Shown piece by piece: positions 26,299 through 35,112 of a DNA stretch of 55,503 nucleotides. A program made the translations under genes and the position numbers. Where the stretch lies: contig NZ_JABFMW010000026.1 of NCBI RefSeq assembly GCF_013359725.1, positions 1 to 55,503 of the forward strand, given 5' to 3'. The notes beneath the pieces are model-generated. The model was not told where the DNA came from. It searched no databases and worked only from the letters and a program-made list of their open reading frames with translations. Numbering within the stretch: the first letter of the stretch is position 1; every line of letters begins with the position of its first letter. Origin of the DNA: Pseudarthrobacter sp. C4D7. Lineage in GTDB: Bacteria; Actinomycetota; Actinomycetes; Actinomycetales; Micrococcaceae.

Positions 26299-26303
26299 CG
26301 GTA

Positions 26304-26888
26304 CTAGTCCAGTCCCAGCTCGTCCTTACCGAAGGCGAACAGGTAGGGAACACCGGTTTCGGCTTCGATCTTTTCCTTGGCGCCCGTATCGCGGTCCACG
26401 ATGACGGCCACTGCCACGACGTTGCCGCCGGCCTTCCGCACGCCCTCCACAGCGGTCAGCGCGGAGCCGCCGGTGGTGGACGTATCCTCCAGGACCAGCA
26501 CATTGCGGCCTTCAACGGACGGGCCCTCCACCTGGCGGCCCATGCCGTAGGACTTCTGCGCCTTCCGGACCACAAACGCATCAACCGTGCGGCCGGCGTC
26601 GACGGCTGCGTGCATCACCGCGGTGCCCACGGGGTCCGCGCCCATGGTGAGACCGCCGGCGCACTCAAAGTCGATCCCGGCGTCGTCCGCCAGTGCCAGC
26701 ATGACCTGGCCCACCAGCTTGGATGCCTCGTGGTGGAGGGTGATGCGGCGAAGGTCGATGTAGTAATCGGCCTCGGCCCCGCTGGAGAGGATCACCTTGC
26801 CGCGGACCACGGCAAGTTCCTTAATCAGTTCGAGCAGTCGGGCGCGGGCAGCCGCGGTATCTACCGCAGTGTCAGTGGGCGAAGTCAT
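26304..26888 (-). CDS. pyrE: Orotate phosphoribosyltransferase
   Basis: PyrE converts orotate and PRPP to orotidine 5'-phosphate in pyrimidine synthesis. From the ATG at 26888 it has 194 residues, close to the short actinobacterial form. Seen are [39 protein letters not shown], the lysine-rich loop [17 protein letters not shown] and the PRPP motif [27 protein letters not shown] box ends 7 nt before this ATG, so pyrE can be made from its own leaderless mRNA. No stop codon separates it from the upstream oxidoreductase, so the same frame also forms a 627-residue fusion (see the next entry). Confidence 0.92.
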   Translation of the reverse strand: MTSPTDTAVDTAAARARLLELIKELAVVRGKVILSSGAEADYYIDLRRITLHHEASKLVGQVMLALADDAGIDFECAGGLTMGADPVGTAVMHAAVDAGRTVDAFVVRKAQKSYGMGRQVEGPSVEGRNVLVLEDTSTTGGSALTAVEGVRKAGGNVVAVAVIVDRDTGAKEKIEAETGVPYLFAFGKDELGLD

Positions 26889-28187
26889 GGCCCCAAGTTT
26901 AGTGGGTGGCGCGACGGTGAGTGGGCGCGCGAAGGCCGGCGCGTGCTCGGGACGCGGCCCGATGGCTATGACCCGCGGCAGGACCCGCTTGACCACGGGG
27001 TTGTGACGAAGGATGAAAAAGATCATGCGCTGGATGGAAAAGGAGGCCCGGGAACCCTTGCCAGCCAGCATGTCTCCGGACAATCTCCCCGCGAAAAGTG
27101 GAACGAACACCATCCGGTGCATGATCCGCTGCACCGTCTGGACCACCACCGTGGGCATGCGGCGGCGGCGCTGGATCGCCGCCAGGGTGCTGCTCCTGAC
27201 CTGGCCCCGGCGAAGGTCGGGGGCCAGGCGTTCCGCGGCCGCCACCGCGTCCTGGATGGCCAGGTTGATGCCCACCCCGCCCGCGGGCGACATGGCATGC
27301 GCGGCATCGCCGATGCACAGGAACCCATCGATGTACCAGCGCCGCAGCCGGTTCAGCCTGACGTCCAGCCAATGCAGGTCCGCCAGGCTGCGGATGGAAT
27401 CCACACGGTCGGCGAGGTCCGGGCGGAGTGCCGCCACCCGTTGGCGGAACTGTTCCAGGCCGCCTTCCCGGATCCTGGCGTCGGAACCCTTGGGAGCGAG
27501 GTAACCCATTTGGTAGTAGTTGGTGCGGTTCAGCGCAATCATGGCATCACGGTTTCCCAGCGAAGGCACCACGCCCGCCACCTCCCCCTGCTCCGAAGGG
27601 TGGCGGGGGATCTTGAACCACCAGGTGTCGAAGGGTACCGGGTACTCCTTCGCCCGCATTCCCGCCGCCTGGCGCAGCACCGAATGCCTCCCGTCCGCGG
27701 CCACCACCACGCCGGCACGGAGCACCTGCTCCGCACCGCCTGCGGCAGACCGGCAGCGCACCCCGGTGACGCGGCCGCCGTCGAACTCCAGGCCAGTGGC
27801 CTCAGTTTCCATGAGCAGCGTAAACGTGGGCTCCGCCGCGGCGGCCGACGCGAGGAAGTCCAGGAAGTCCCACTGGGGCATCATGGCCACGTAGTTGTAG
27901 GGGGGTTTCAGGGAATCGAAGGCTGCCAGGGTGACCAGTCCTGCGCCGGGGACCGGGACAGCGACGTTGTTCAGCCGGCTTTGCGGCAACCTGCGGAATC
28001 CAGCCCCCAGCCCCAGCTCGTCGATCAGCCGGATGGTGGAGGCATGCACCGTATCCCCGCGGAAGTCACGCAGGAAGTCGCGGTGTTTTTCCAGGACCGT
28101 CACAGGCACTCCGGCCCGTGCCAGCAACAGTCCCAGCATCATTCCTGCCGGGCCCCCGCCCACCACGACGCATCCCGTCCGCTCCAT
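26304..28187 (-). CDS. FAD-dependent oxidoreductase reading in frame into pyrE
   Basis: One open frame of 627 codons. Residues 1-430 are a group A flavin monooxygenase-like protein: [20 protein letters not shown] (FAD Rossmann motif), the DG motif [13 protein letters not shown], and the GD motif [20 protein letters not shown]. Its natural C-terminus probably lies near [12 protein letters not shown]. The reading then passes without a stop through [12 protein letters not shown] into PyrE at codon 434. Related bacteria, as far as I know, keep these as separate genes. A TAA lies one frame away just before pyrE, so a small indel could have removed the separation. The oxidoreductase substrate is unknown. 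Confidence 0.75.
   Translation of the reverse strand: MERTGCVVVGGGPAGMMLGLLLARAGVPVTVLEKHRDFLRDFRGDTVHASTIRLIDELGLGAGFRRLPQSRLNNVAVPVPGAGLVTLAAFDSLKPPYNYVAMMPQWDFLDFLASAAAAEPTFTLLMETEATGLEFDGGRVTGVRCRSAAGGAEQVLRAGVVVAADGRHSVLRQAAGMRAKEYPVPFDTWWFKIPRHPSEQGEVAGVVPSLGNRDAMIALNRTNYYQMGYLAPKGSDARIREGGLEQFRQRVAALRPDLADRVDSIRSLADLHWLDVRLNRLRRWYIDGFLCIGDAAHAMSPAGGVGINLAIQDAVAAAERLAPDLRRGQVRSSTLAAIQRRRRMPTVVVQTVQRIMHRMVFVPLFAGRLSGDMLAGKGSRASFSIQRMIFFILRHNPVVKRVLPRVIAIGPRPEHAPAFARPLTVAPPTKLGAMTSPTDTAVDTAAARARLLELIKELAVVRGKVILSSGAEADYYIDLRRITLHHEASKLVGQVMLALADDAGIDFECAGGLTMGADPVGTAVMHAAVDAGRTVDAFVVRKAQKSYGMGRQVEGPSVEGRNVLVLEDTSTTGGSALTAVEGVRKAGGNVVAVAVIVDRDTGAKEKIEAETGVPYLFAFGKDELGLD
26896..26901 (-). 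promoter_or_regulatory. -10 box of pyrE inside the upstream coding frame
   Basis: TAAACT on the minus strand ends 7 nt before the pyrE ATG. The spacing would put the transcription start at the start codon. No convincing -35 is visible. Confidence 0.5.
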
Positions 28188-28261
28188 CCACCCAAGCTAC
28201 GCCGCGCAGGGGCTGCCCGGAACAGTTGGGGTTGTTGACAGTGCTGGCTAGGCTGGACTTC

Positions 28262-29086
28262 ATGCGCGAACTCCAGGCCAAGATCATTGAAGAAATGGGC
28301 GTTCAGCCCCGGATCGATCCCGCAGGGGAGGTACGCAAACGCGTCACCTTCCTCAAGGAATATCTGCGGGCCACCCACACCAAGGGTTTTGTCCTGGGCA
28401 TCTCGGGCGGCCTGGATTCTTCCCTGGCCGGCCGCCTGGCCCAGCTGGCCGTAGAGGAGCTTGAGGCTGAAGGCGTGGAAGCCAACTTTGTGGCAGTCCG
28501 CCTGCCGTACGGAGTGCAGCACGACGAGGAAGACGCCCAGGCCGCACTGGACTTCATCAAGGCCAAGACCGAGTGGACATTCAACATCTCGGCAGCCGTG
28601 GACGGCTTTGAGGACGAGTTCGAGAAGACCGTGGGATCGGAGATCTCCGACTTCCACAAGGGCAACACCAAGGCCCGCACCCGGATGATCGCCCAGTACG
28701 CGCTGGCGGGCGAGTTCAACTACCTGGTGGTCGGCACCGACCACGGCGCGGAGTCCGTCACGGGCTTCTTCACCAAGTACGGCGACGGCGGCGCGGACAT
28801 CCTGCCCCTGTTCGGCCTGAACAAGCGGCAGAACCGGGCCCTGTTGGCCGAGCTGGGCGCGCCGGCCCGCGTGTGGGAGAAGGTCCCTACCGCCGACCTG
28901 CTGGATGACCGGCCCGGCCGCACCGACGAAGACGAGCTGGGTATCAGCTACGACCAGATCGACGATTACCTCGAAGGCCGCGATGTTCCGGACGCGGTAG
29001 CCGAATCCATCGAGCAGAAGTACCTCCGGACCCGGCACAAGCGCACCGTGCCGGTGACCATCTTCGACACATGGTGGAAGGGCTAA
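28262..29086 (+). CDS. nadE: Ammonia-dependent NAD synthetase
   Basis: NadE makes NAD from nicotinic acid adenine dinucleotide, ATP and ammonia. The protein has 274 residues, the size of the E. coli/Bacillus NH3-dependent type with no nitrilase domain. The P-loop is [20 protein letters not shown]; also seen are [57 protein letters not shown] and [12 protein letters not shown]. The ATG at 28262 lies 7 nt after TAGGCT, so the mRNA is probably leaderless. It is divergent from the oxidoreductase gene. Confidence 0.95.
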   Translation: MRELQAKIIEEMGVQPRIDPAGEVRKRVTFLKEYLRATHTKGFVLGISGGLDSSLAGRLAQLAVEELEAEGVEANFVAVRLPYGVQHDEEDAQAALDFIKAKTEWTFNISAAVDGFEDEFEKTVGSEISDFHKGNTKARTRMIAQYALAGEFNYLVVGTDHGAESVTGFFTKYGDGGADILPLFGLNKRQNRALLAELGAPARVWEKVPTADLLDDRPGRTDEDELGISYDQIDDYLEGRDVPDAVAESIEQKYLRTRHKRTVPVTIFDTWWKG

Positions 29087-29094
29087 AGTCCGTA

Positions 29095-29112
29095 GAGCCC
29101 CGCGCGGGGCTC
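29095..29112 (+). terminator. GC hairpin just after nadE
   Basis: GAGCCCCGC and its complement form an 18-bp perfect palindrome 8 nt after the nadE stop. There is no U-tract; it may assist the stronger hairpin at 29141-29180. Confidence 0.45.
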
Positions 29113-29140
29113 CAGGCAGGAATTCCCCAACTTGGGGGGT

Positions 29141-29180
29141 ACGACGGCGGGTGTCACCGGGCAGGTGGCCCCGCCGTCGT
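29141..29180. terminator. Bidirectional terminator, ACGACGGCGG family
   Basis: The arm ACGACGGCGGG at 29141-29151 pairs with 29170-29180, with an inner CACC/GGTG stem. It lies between convergent nadE and the IclR gene. The outer arm is the same as in the hairpin at 20406 and close to that at 34300. Confidence 0.75.
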
Positions 29181-29205
29181 CGTCTCCCGGCCCAGCCGGG
29201 AAGGC

Positions 29206-30003
29206 TTAGCGGGCGCGCCGGCCGCCGTCGGCTCCGCCGCCCAGCTGCTGCGTGATCCGGTGGGCCTCAGCCATCAACAGCCCGCCCAGCTCCTCCTGCC
29301 GTTCGGGCTTGAAGCGTGGTTCGATGCCTGTCAGGGACAGCGCCCATGCCGGCTGTCCTGCGCGGTCGAACACTGCGGCACCCATGCCCCAGCTTCCCTC
29401 CAGGACCAGGCCCGGGTTCACCGAGTAGCCGGCCAGCCTGGTTCGGGCCAGGTTCTTCCGGACAAGATCGACCCTGTGGTTCGCCGCAAAGGCGCCGGCG
29501 TGCTCCGGCCACCGGCCCAGCAATTCCTCCTGCTCATCCCTGGACAGGAAGGCCAGGATGGCTGTTCCGGCGGAGGCAACGCCCAGCGGAAACCGGACGC
29601 CCTCATGGAGGACAAAGGACCTGACGGGGAAGGTTCCCTCCTCACGCAGGAGGCACACCGTCTCATTGCCGCGGCGGATGGAAAAGAAGGCACTTTCCCC
29701 TGTGGCCTGGGCAAGCCGGCGGAGGCTGGGCCGGGCAATGTCCTCCATGGGAAACCGGGCCGACGCCACCGATCCCATGAGCAGGATTTCCGGGCCCAGG
29801 ACCCAGTTGCCCGTGGTGGGATCATGGTCCAGCAGCCCTTCCGCGGCGAGCGAGGTCAGGAGCCGGTGGACGGTGGGCCGCGTAAGGCCGGATTCCCGGA
29901 CCAGGACCGCAAGCGGCATCCCCTCAGCGCTGCGGCCCACCAGCCGGAGCAGTCCCGCAATCCGCGCCACTACCTGGGCGCCCTGTACCGGCGTCGAAGC
30001 CAT
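29206..30003 (-). CDS. IclR family transcriptional regulator
   Basis: About 265 residues from the ATG at 30003, with AGGTGA upstream. The N-terminal winged helix-turn-helix is GMPLAVLVRESGLTRPTVHR, then LLTSLAAEGLL. The C-terminal IclR effector domain includes GESAFFSIRRGNETVCLLRE, then PLGVASAGTAILAFLS and NPGLVLEGSWGMGAAVFD. It is divergent from a CoA-transferase/permease/thiolase operon. The inter-promoter region holds inverted repeats that are natural candidates for its operator, so it probably controls that operon in response to a keto acid or short-chain acid. Confidence 0.9.
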   Translation of the reverse strand: MASTPVQGAQVVARIAGLLRLVGRSAEGMPLAVLVRESGLTRPTVHRLLTSLAAEGLLDHDPTTGNWVLGPEILLMGSVASARFPMEDIARPSLRRLAQATGESAFFSIRRGNETVCLLREEGTFPVRSFVLHEGVRFPLGVASAGTAILAFLSRDEQEELLGRWPEHAGAFAANHRVDLVRKNLARTRLAGYSVNPGLVLEGSWGMGAAVFDRAGQPAWALSLTGIEPRFKPERQEELGGLLMAEAHRITQQLGGGADGGRRAR

Positions 30004-30021
30004 CACATCACCTGTCCACAA

Positions 30022-30137
30022 TATGGATAGTTTTCTCCCTACTGTCCATACTGTAAGGCATTTTCAGTGATTCTTGACACGTTCTTGCCGCCCGCCGTAG
30101 TCTCCAAACTCAGATCCCAAGCGTCCACAAAGTGGAC
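30022..30137 (+). promoter_or_regulatory. IclR-scoA intergenic promoter and candidate operators
   Basis: A good promoter for the plus-strand operon is TTGACA (30074-30079), an 18-bp spacer, then TAGTCT (30098-30103). Just downstream is a perfect palindrome, GTCCACAAAGTGGAC (30123-30137), placed to block elongation or initiation. A second inverted repeat, TATGGA at 30022 with TCCATA at 30045, lies over the start region of the IclR gene. Both share a TCCA/TGGA half-site, as expected for IclR repressor sites. Confidence 0.6.
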
Positions 30138-30161
30138 TACCGTGCTCAACGAGGAGACGTC

Positions 30162-30878
30162 ATGAAGAAACTGCAGGCTTCTGCCGCCGCTGCCCTGGAG
30201 GGGGCACTGCAGGACGGCATCACCCTCGCCGTCGGCGGGTTTGGGCTGAGTGGCATCCCGGCCGACCTGATCGAGGCCGTCCGCGATTCCGGTGTCCGCG
30301 ACCTCACCGTGGTTTCCAACAACATGGGCGTGGACGGCAAGGGGCTGGGGATCCTCATCGAAGCGGGGCAGGTCCGCAAGGTCATCGCCTCCTATGTTGG
30401 CGAAAACAAGCTGTTCGCTGAGCAGTACCTCGCCGGCAAGCTCGAGGTGGAGTTCACCCCGCAAGGCACCCTGGCTGAACGCCTCCGTGCCGGCGGCGCC
30501 GGAATCCCTGCCTTCTACACCAAGACGGGCGTGGGCACCCTGGTGGCCGAGGGCAAGCCGCACGAGGTATTCGGTGGCGAAAGGTACGTCCAGGAGCGCG
30601 CGATCGTTGCCGACGTCGCCCTGGTGCACGCCCACACCGCGGATACGGACGGCAACCTGATCTACCGCTACACCGCCCGGAACTTCAACCCGGTGGTGGC
30701 CACGGCCGGAATCCTGACCATCGCCGAGGCCGAAGTGATGGTGGAACCGGGCAGCCTGGACCCGAACCACGTCGCCACCCCCGGAGTCTTCGTCCAGCGG
30801 CTGGTGCAGTCCACGGACCGGGTCAAGGACATCGAGCAGCGCACGGTCCGGCCCCGGACCGGCCTCGTCTCCGCCTGA
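30162..30878 (+). CDS. 3-oxoacid CoA-transferase subunit A
   Basis: The alpha subunit of a class I CoA-transferase (ScoA/AtoD-like) of 238 residues. The ATG at 30162 follows GAGGAG. Seen are the CoA-binding glycine region TLAVGGFGLSGIPADLIEAV, LTVVSNNMGVDGKGLGIL, the substrate loop VEFTPQGTLAERLRAGGAGIPAFYT (in parts) and DVALVHAHTADTDGNLIY. With subunit B (32412-33083) it moves CoA from succinyl-CoA or acetyl-CoA to acetoacetate or a related keto acid. It is the first gene of the operon under the IclR-type promoter. Confidence 0.92.
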   Translation: MKKLQASAAAALEGALQDGITLAVGGFGLSGIPADLIEAVRDSGVRDLTVVSNNMGVDGKGLGILIEAGQVRKVIASYVGENKLFAEQYLAGKLEVEFTPQGTLAERLRAGGAGIPAFYTKTGVGTLVAEGKPHEVFGGERYVQERAIVADVALVHAHTADTDGNLIYRYTARNFNPVVATAGILTIAEAEVMVEPGSLDPNHVATPGVFVQRLVQSTDRVKDIEQRTVRPRTGLVSA

Positions 30879-30935
30879 CCCACAGCAGCCGTCCGGCACA
30901 TCACCCACCAGCACTCAATGGAGAGAAACAACCTC

Positions 30936-32375
30936 ATGACCACCACGCACCCGAACCAGCAGGACGTCCGCCAGAAGGGTTTGGCCCGGATGGCTGAAAC
31001 GTTGGCCGGCTGGACGCAGAAGTGGTTCCCGGACGCCTACATCTTTGCCCTCGCGGGCGTCGTGCTGGTGGCCATCGCGGCGCTGGCCATCGGCGCCTCC
31101 CCCAAGGCCGTGGTCGATTCTTTCGGCAACGGATTCTGGGACCTCACGGCTTTCACCCTGCAAATGGCCATGGTGGTGCTGACCGGCTACGTGGTGGCAA
31201 CGTCACCGCCCGTGGCCAGGCTGATCGACCGGCTGGCACAGGTGCCCAACTCCGCGCGCACCGCCGTCAGCTTCGTGGCGGTCCTGTCCATGTCCGTGTC
31301 ATTCGTGAACTGGGGCCTCAGCCTGATCTTCGGCGGACTCCTGGCGCGGGCGGTCGCCCGGCGCGCAGACCTGCACGTGGACTACCGGGCACTGGGCGCC
31401 GCAGCCTTCATGGGACTGGGTGCCGTCTGGGCCCTGGGCATGTCCTCTTCCGCCGCCCAGCTGCAGGCAACCAAGGCCTCCATACCCCCGGCGCTGCTGA
31501 AGATCACCGGCGTCCTGGACTTCGGCACCACCATCTTTACCTGGCAGTCCCTGCTGACCCTGCTCATCCTCATGGCCCTCACCACCGTGATTGCGCACTT
31601 TTCGGCGCCGACGGGAAGCGCCGTGAAGACGGCGGCGGATCTGGGCGTCGACCTCGATGACCAGCCCGAACCGCCGGCCGAAAAGTCCCGTCCCGGCGAG
31701 TGGCTGGAGTACAGCAGGGTCCTGCCCATCCTGGCCGGCGTGCTCACCCTCGGCTGGCTGGTGTCCCAGTTGCTGACCCTGCCCATCCTCAGCGTGGTCA
31801 GCTCCCTCAACGGGTACCTGTTGGTCTTCCTGATGCTGGGGCTGGTGCTGCACGGGACGCCGCGTAAATTCCTGCAGTCAGTCACCAAGGCCGTGCCCGC
31901 CACGGCCGGAATCCTGGTGCAGTTTCCGCTGTACGCAGCGATGGCCGCCATCCTGACCAAGGCCACGGGGGCCGGTGGCCTGTCCGTGTCCGAGCACCTG
32001 GCGCACTTCTTCACCAGCATCGGCGGCAACGGGGCGTTCGCCGTCATCATCGCCATCTACACGGCCATCCTGGGCATGTTCGTTCCCTCCGGCGGTGGAA
32101 AGTGGCTGGTGGAGGCGCCCTACGTCATGCAGTCCGCCACGGACGTGAACATGAACCTCGGCTGGACCGTTCAGATCTACAACATGGCCGAGGCCCTGCC
32201 CAACCTGGTCAACCCGTTCTTCATGCTCCCCCTGCTGGCGGTGCTGGGCCTGCGCGCCCGGGACCTGGTGGGCTTCACCTTCCAGCAGTTCCTGTTCCAC
32301 CTCCCGGTGGTACTGCTGCTTGCGTGGCTGCTGGGCATGACGTTCGAGTTCGTGCCGCCGGTAATACCCAACTAA
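30936..32375 (+). CDS. AtoE-like short-chain fatty acid transporter
   Basis: A 479-residue multi-span membrane protein of the AtoE/TIGR00366 family of short-chain fatty acid permeases. The ATG at 30936 has GGAGAG 10 nt upstream; an ATG at 30918 overlaps that site. About 11-12 hydrophobic segments are seen, with the family motifs SFVNWGLSLIFGGLLAR, FMGLGAVWALGMSSSAAQLQ and the C-terminal FVPSGGGKWLVEAPYVM. It should import butyrate, acetoacetate or similar acids. Its place between the two CoA-transferase subunit genes couples uptake to activation. Confidence 0.9.
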   Translation: MTTTHPNQQDVRQKGLARMAETLAGWTQKWFPDAYIFALAGVVLVAIAALAIGASPKAVVDSFGNGFWDLTAFTLQMAMVVLTGYVVATSPPVARLIDRLAQVPNSARTAVSFVAVLSMSVSFVNWGLSLIFGGLLARAVARRADLHVDYRALGAAAFMGLGAVWALGMSSSAAQLQATKASIPPALLKITGVLDFGTTIFTWQSLLTLLILMALTTVIAHFSAPTGSAVKTAADLGVDLDDQPEPPAEKSRPGEWLEYSRVLPILAGVLTLGWLVSQLLTLPILSVVSSLNGYLLVFLMLGLVLHGTPRKFLQSVTKAVPATAGILVQFPLYAAMAAILTKATGAGGLSVSEHLAHFFTSIGGNGAFAVIIAIYTAILGMFVPSGGGKWLVEAPYVMQSATDVNMNLGWTVQIYNMAEALPNLVNPFFMLPLLAVLGLRARDLVGFTFQQFLFHLPVVLLLAWLLGMTFEFVPPVIPN

Positions 32376-32411
32376 GTCAACGTGAACAGCGAGAAGACCA
32401 AGGAGAACCCC

Positions 32412-33083
32412 ATGGGATGGACCAGGGATGAAATGGCTGCCATCGCGGCAGAGGAACTGAACGACGGCGACTACGTAAACCTGGGGATCGGCATCCCCAC
32501 GCTGGTGGCCAACAACCTGCCCGAGGGCGTGCGGGTGGTCCTGCAGAGCGAAAACGGCCTGCTGGGCATGGGACCCTTCCCCTTCGAGGGCGAAGAGGAC
32601 GCCGACCTCATCAACGCGGGCAAGCAGACCGTCACCGTCCTGCCCGGCGGCAGCATCTTCGACTCCGCCACCTCGTTCGGCATGATCCGCGGCGGGCACG
32701 TGAAGGTGGCCATCCTGGGCGCCATGCAGGTTTCCGGCAACGGCGACCTGGCCAACTGGACTATCCCGGGCAAGATGGTCAAGGGCATGGGCGGCGCCAT
32801 GGACCTGGTGGCCGGGACCCCGCGCGTCGTGGTCCTCACCGAGCACAATGCCAAGGACGGCACCGCCAAGATCGTCCGCGAGTGCACGCTGCCGCTGACC
32901 GGGCTCAGCTGCGTGGACCGGATTATCAGCGACCTCGCCGTCTTCGACCTGCACAAGGCGGACGACGGCGGGCGGCAGCTCACGCTGACACGCCTGGCAC
33001 CGGGGGTCACCGTGGACGAGATCCGGGAAAAGACGGAAGCGGGCTTCGAGGTCCGCCTGGACAACGAGGAAGTGGCGGCATGA
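32412..33083 (+). CDS. 3-oxoacid CoA-transferase subunit B
   Basis: The beta subunit of the CoA-transferase, 223 residues from the ATG at 32412, which has AAGGAG 6 nt upstream. The catalytic glutamate that forms the CoA thioester is in [16 protein letters not shown]. Also seen are [37 protein letters not shown] and [18 protein letters not shown]. It completes the enzyme with the subunit at 30162. The TGA stop overlaps the thiolase ATG by ATGA, indicating translational coupling. Confidence 0.93.
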   Translation: MGWTRDEMAAIAAEELNDGDYVNLGIGIPTLVANNLPEGVRVVLQSENGLLGMGPFPFEGEEDADLINAGKQTVTVLPGGSIFDSATSFGMIRGGHVKVAILGAMQVSGNGDLANWTIPGKMVKGMGGAMDLVAGTPRVVVLTEHNAKDGTAKIVRECTLPLTGLSCVDRIISDLAVFDLHKADDGGRQLTLTRLAPGVTVDEIREKTEAGFEVRLDNEEVAA

Positions 33084-34263
33084 GCCTGAAGGAACAGTTC
33101 GGCAAGGATGTCCTGCTCACCGGCTGGGGACACAGCCGGTTCGGCAAGCTGACGGAGGAGACCCTCGAGTCCCTGATCGTCCAGGTGGCCACCGAAGCGA
33201 TCGGCAATGCCGGAATCGAGCCGGGCCAGATCGACGAGATCTTCATCGGCCAGTTCAATTCGGGGATGATGCCGCTGGCTTTCCCGTCGTCGCTGGCCCT
33301 GCAGGTCTCTCCGGACCTGGCCAACGTCCCCTCCACCCGGGCGGAAAACGCCTGCGCCTCGGGTCGGCCGCCTTCCAGCAGGGCACCAAGTCGCTGCTGG
33401 CCGGCACCGCCCGGACCGTGCTGGTGATCGGTGCCGAGAAGATGACCCACGCCGGTGCAGACGTGGTGGGCGCAGGACTCCTTGGCGCTGACTACGACAT
33501 GGCCGGCAAGCCCTCCACCACCGGCTTCACCGGACTATTCGCCGAGGTCGCCAAGCACTACGAGAAGCGGTACGGACCTGTTCCCGACGTCCTGGGCAGC
33601 ATCGCCGCGAAGAACCACCGCAACGGCGTGGACAACCCCTATGCCCAGCTCCGCAAGGACCTCGGCGTGGAATTCTGCCAGACAGTTTCGGACAAGAACC
33701 CCATGGTGGCGGACCCGCTGCGCCGCACCGACTGTTCGCCCGTCTCCGACGGTGCCGCCGCCGTCGTCCTGTCCGTCTCCCCCACCGGCGGCGCCACCGC
33801 CCCGGTCCGGCTCGCGGGCTTCGGCCAGGCCAACGACTTTTTCCCCGCCGAACGCCGGGACCCCACCGCCTTCGCCGCAACCCGCGCCTCCTGGCAGCGG
33901 GCCATGGCGATGGCCGGCGTTGGCCTGGCGGACCTGGACTTCGCCGAGGTGCATGACTGCTTCACCATCGCCGAACTGCTCATGTACGAGGCCATCGGCC
34001 TAACCGAGCCCGGCCAGGGGGCCACGGCGGTAAAGGAAGGCTGGGTCTTCAAGGACGGCAAGCTGCCCATCAACGTCTCCGGCGGCCTCAAGGCCAAAGG
34101 CCACCCGGTGGGTGCCACCGGCGTTTCGCAGCACGTCATCGCCGCCATGCAGCTCACCGGTACTGCCGGCGACATGCAGCTCCCGGCGCCACGGCGGGCG
34201 GCCGTGCAGAACATGGGCGGCGTGGGCATCGCCAACTACGTCAGCGTGCTTGAGGCCCTCTGA
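33080..34263 (+). pseudogene. Acetyl-CoA acyltransferase (thiolase), split by a one-base frameshift
   Basis: The two halves of a thiolase lie in adjacent frames. The first (33080 to about 33363) runs [20 protein letters not shown] to the nucleophile C92 in TRAENACASG. After GGG at 33361-33363 the frame must shift by one missing base to give SAAFQQGTKSLLAGTARTVL and then the second half (VIGAEKMTHAG...). The second half holds the C-terminal motifs EVHDCFTIAELLMYEAIG and GGLKAKGHPVGATGVSQHV. All catalytic parts are intact apart from this point, which suggests either a recent mutation or a sequencing error. If functional, it would cleave acetoacetyl-CoA made by the CoA-transferase. Confidence 0.88.
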
Positions 34264-34299
34264 GCTGAGGGACTGCTGAATTTCCCCGGCTTCGAAGCC

Positions 34300-34342
34300 C
34301 GACGGCGGCGCGTCGCACCGAAAGGGCGGGGCGCCGCCGTCG
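34300..34342. terminator. Terminator hairpin between thiolase and ankyrin genes
   Basis: A 12-bp stem, CGACGGCGGCGC at 34300-34311 with 34331-34342, has a 19-nt loop and is followed by TTGTCC. It lies between convergent genes and is the third hairpin in the window with the CGACGGCGG arm. Confidence 0.7.
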
Positions 34343-34389
34343 TTGTCCGGCAAAGGTGGGCAGGCTCGGCGGCTCGGCACGCGGACGGG

Positions 34390-35103
34390 CTAACCCCGGC
34401 CCCGGATCGAAGCGGCAATCTCCGAAAAACCGAGCCGCTCAGCGTTCTGCAGCGCCGTCCGGCCTTCCGGGTCGCGGATTCCGGGGTCTGCGCCGGCCGC
34501 CAGCAGCAGCCGCACCACCTCCTGCTGGCGCGGCCCGCCGTTGTTGAGCAGGATGGCCTCCTGCATGGCGGTCCAGCCAAGGTTGTTGACATGGTTGACA
34601 GGGACTCCCGCCGCAATGAGGACCTTCACCGTTTCCACGTGTCCGTGCTCGCTGGCCGGGATCAACGCCGTCCCGCCGTAGCGGTTGATGCTGGTGACGT
34701 CTGCGCCGGCGGCCAGCGTCAGCTGCAGTACCTCGTCAAAGCCCTCAGCCCCGGCATACAGGAATGCTGAGTCCTGGATGGCGTCCTTGGCGTTGACGTT
34801 GCCACCCCGGCCGATCAGGTCGGCCACCAACGGGGCGTCGTTGGCTTTGGCTGCTGCAATGAGCTCCTGGTCCAGCCGTGCCTGGTCCGCGGGAGACAGC
34901 AGCGGCGGGGTCGCCGCGGACGGTGGTGTGAGGGTCACCGCCGACGGTGGTGTGAGGGTCCCCGCGTCGGGTCCGGGGCTGGCTACGGCAACGGCCGGCG
35001 GCGTATCCGCGTCCTGCGGCGTGCCGGGGCTGGCCTGGCAGGCGGCAAGGAGCGTGCCCAGCGCGGCCACGGCCACGAACGCTGCGGTTTTGCCGGGGCT
35101 CAT
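34390..35103 (-). CDS. Ankyrin-repeat lipoprotein
   Basis: A 237-residue exported lipoprotein. The signal ends in the lipobox TLLAAC (Cys22). A Pro/Thr-rich linker contains a short peptide repeat (TLTPPSA-type) encoded by two copies of a 24-bp DNA unit near 34920-34960. Four to five ankyrin repeats follow, with ADQARLDQELIAAAKANDAP, GRGGNVNAKDAIQDSAFLYA, RYGGTALIPASEHGHVETVK and NLGWTAMQEAILLNNGGP. Ankyrin repeats bind proteins, so the outer face of the membrane is the likely place of action. In some bacteria such proteins neighbour catalases or haem proteins; here a GlcG/HbpS-like gene lies 9 bp upstream. Confidence 0.85.
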   Translation of the reverse strand: MSPGKTAAFVAVAALGTLLAACQASPGTPQDADTPPAVAVASPGPDAGTLTPPSAVTLTPPSAATPPLLSPADQARLDQELIAAAKANDAPLVADLIGRGGNVNAKDAIQDSAFLYAGAEGFDEVLQLTLAAGADVTSINRYGGTALIPASEHGHVETVKVLIAAGVPVNHVNNLGWTAMQEAILLNNGGPRQQEVVRLLLAAGADPGIRDPEGRTALQNAERLGFSEIAASIRGRG

Positions 35104-35112
35104 GCGTCCAGC

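Noticed and set aside
26169..28238. 689-codon plus-strand open frame opposite pyrE and the oxidoreductase
   Set aside because: Antisense to two recognised enzymes, with no domain and no ribosome site.
34918..34962. 24-bp tandem DNA repeat, considered as a recombination or regulatory site
   Set aside because: It is inside the coding sequence and only encodes a repeated TLTPPSA-type linker, so it is a simple coding repeat.
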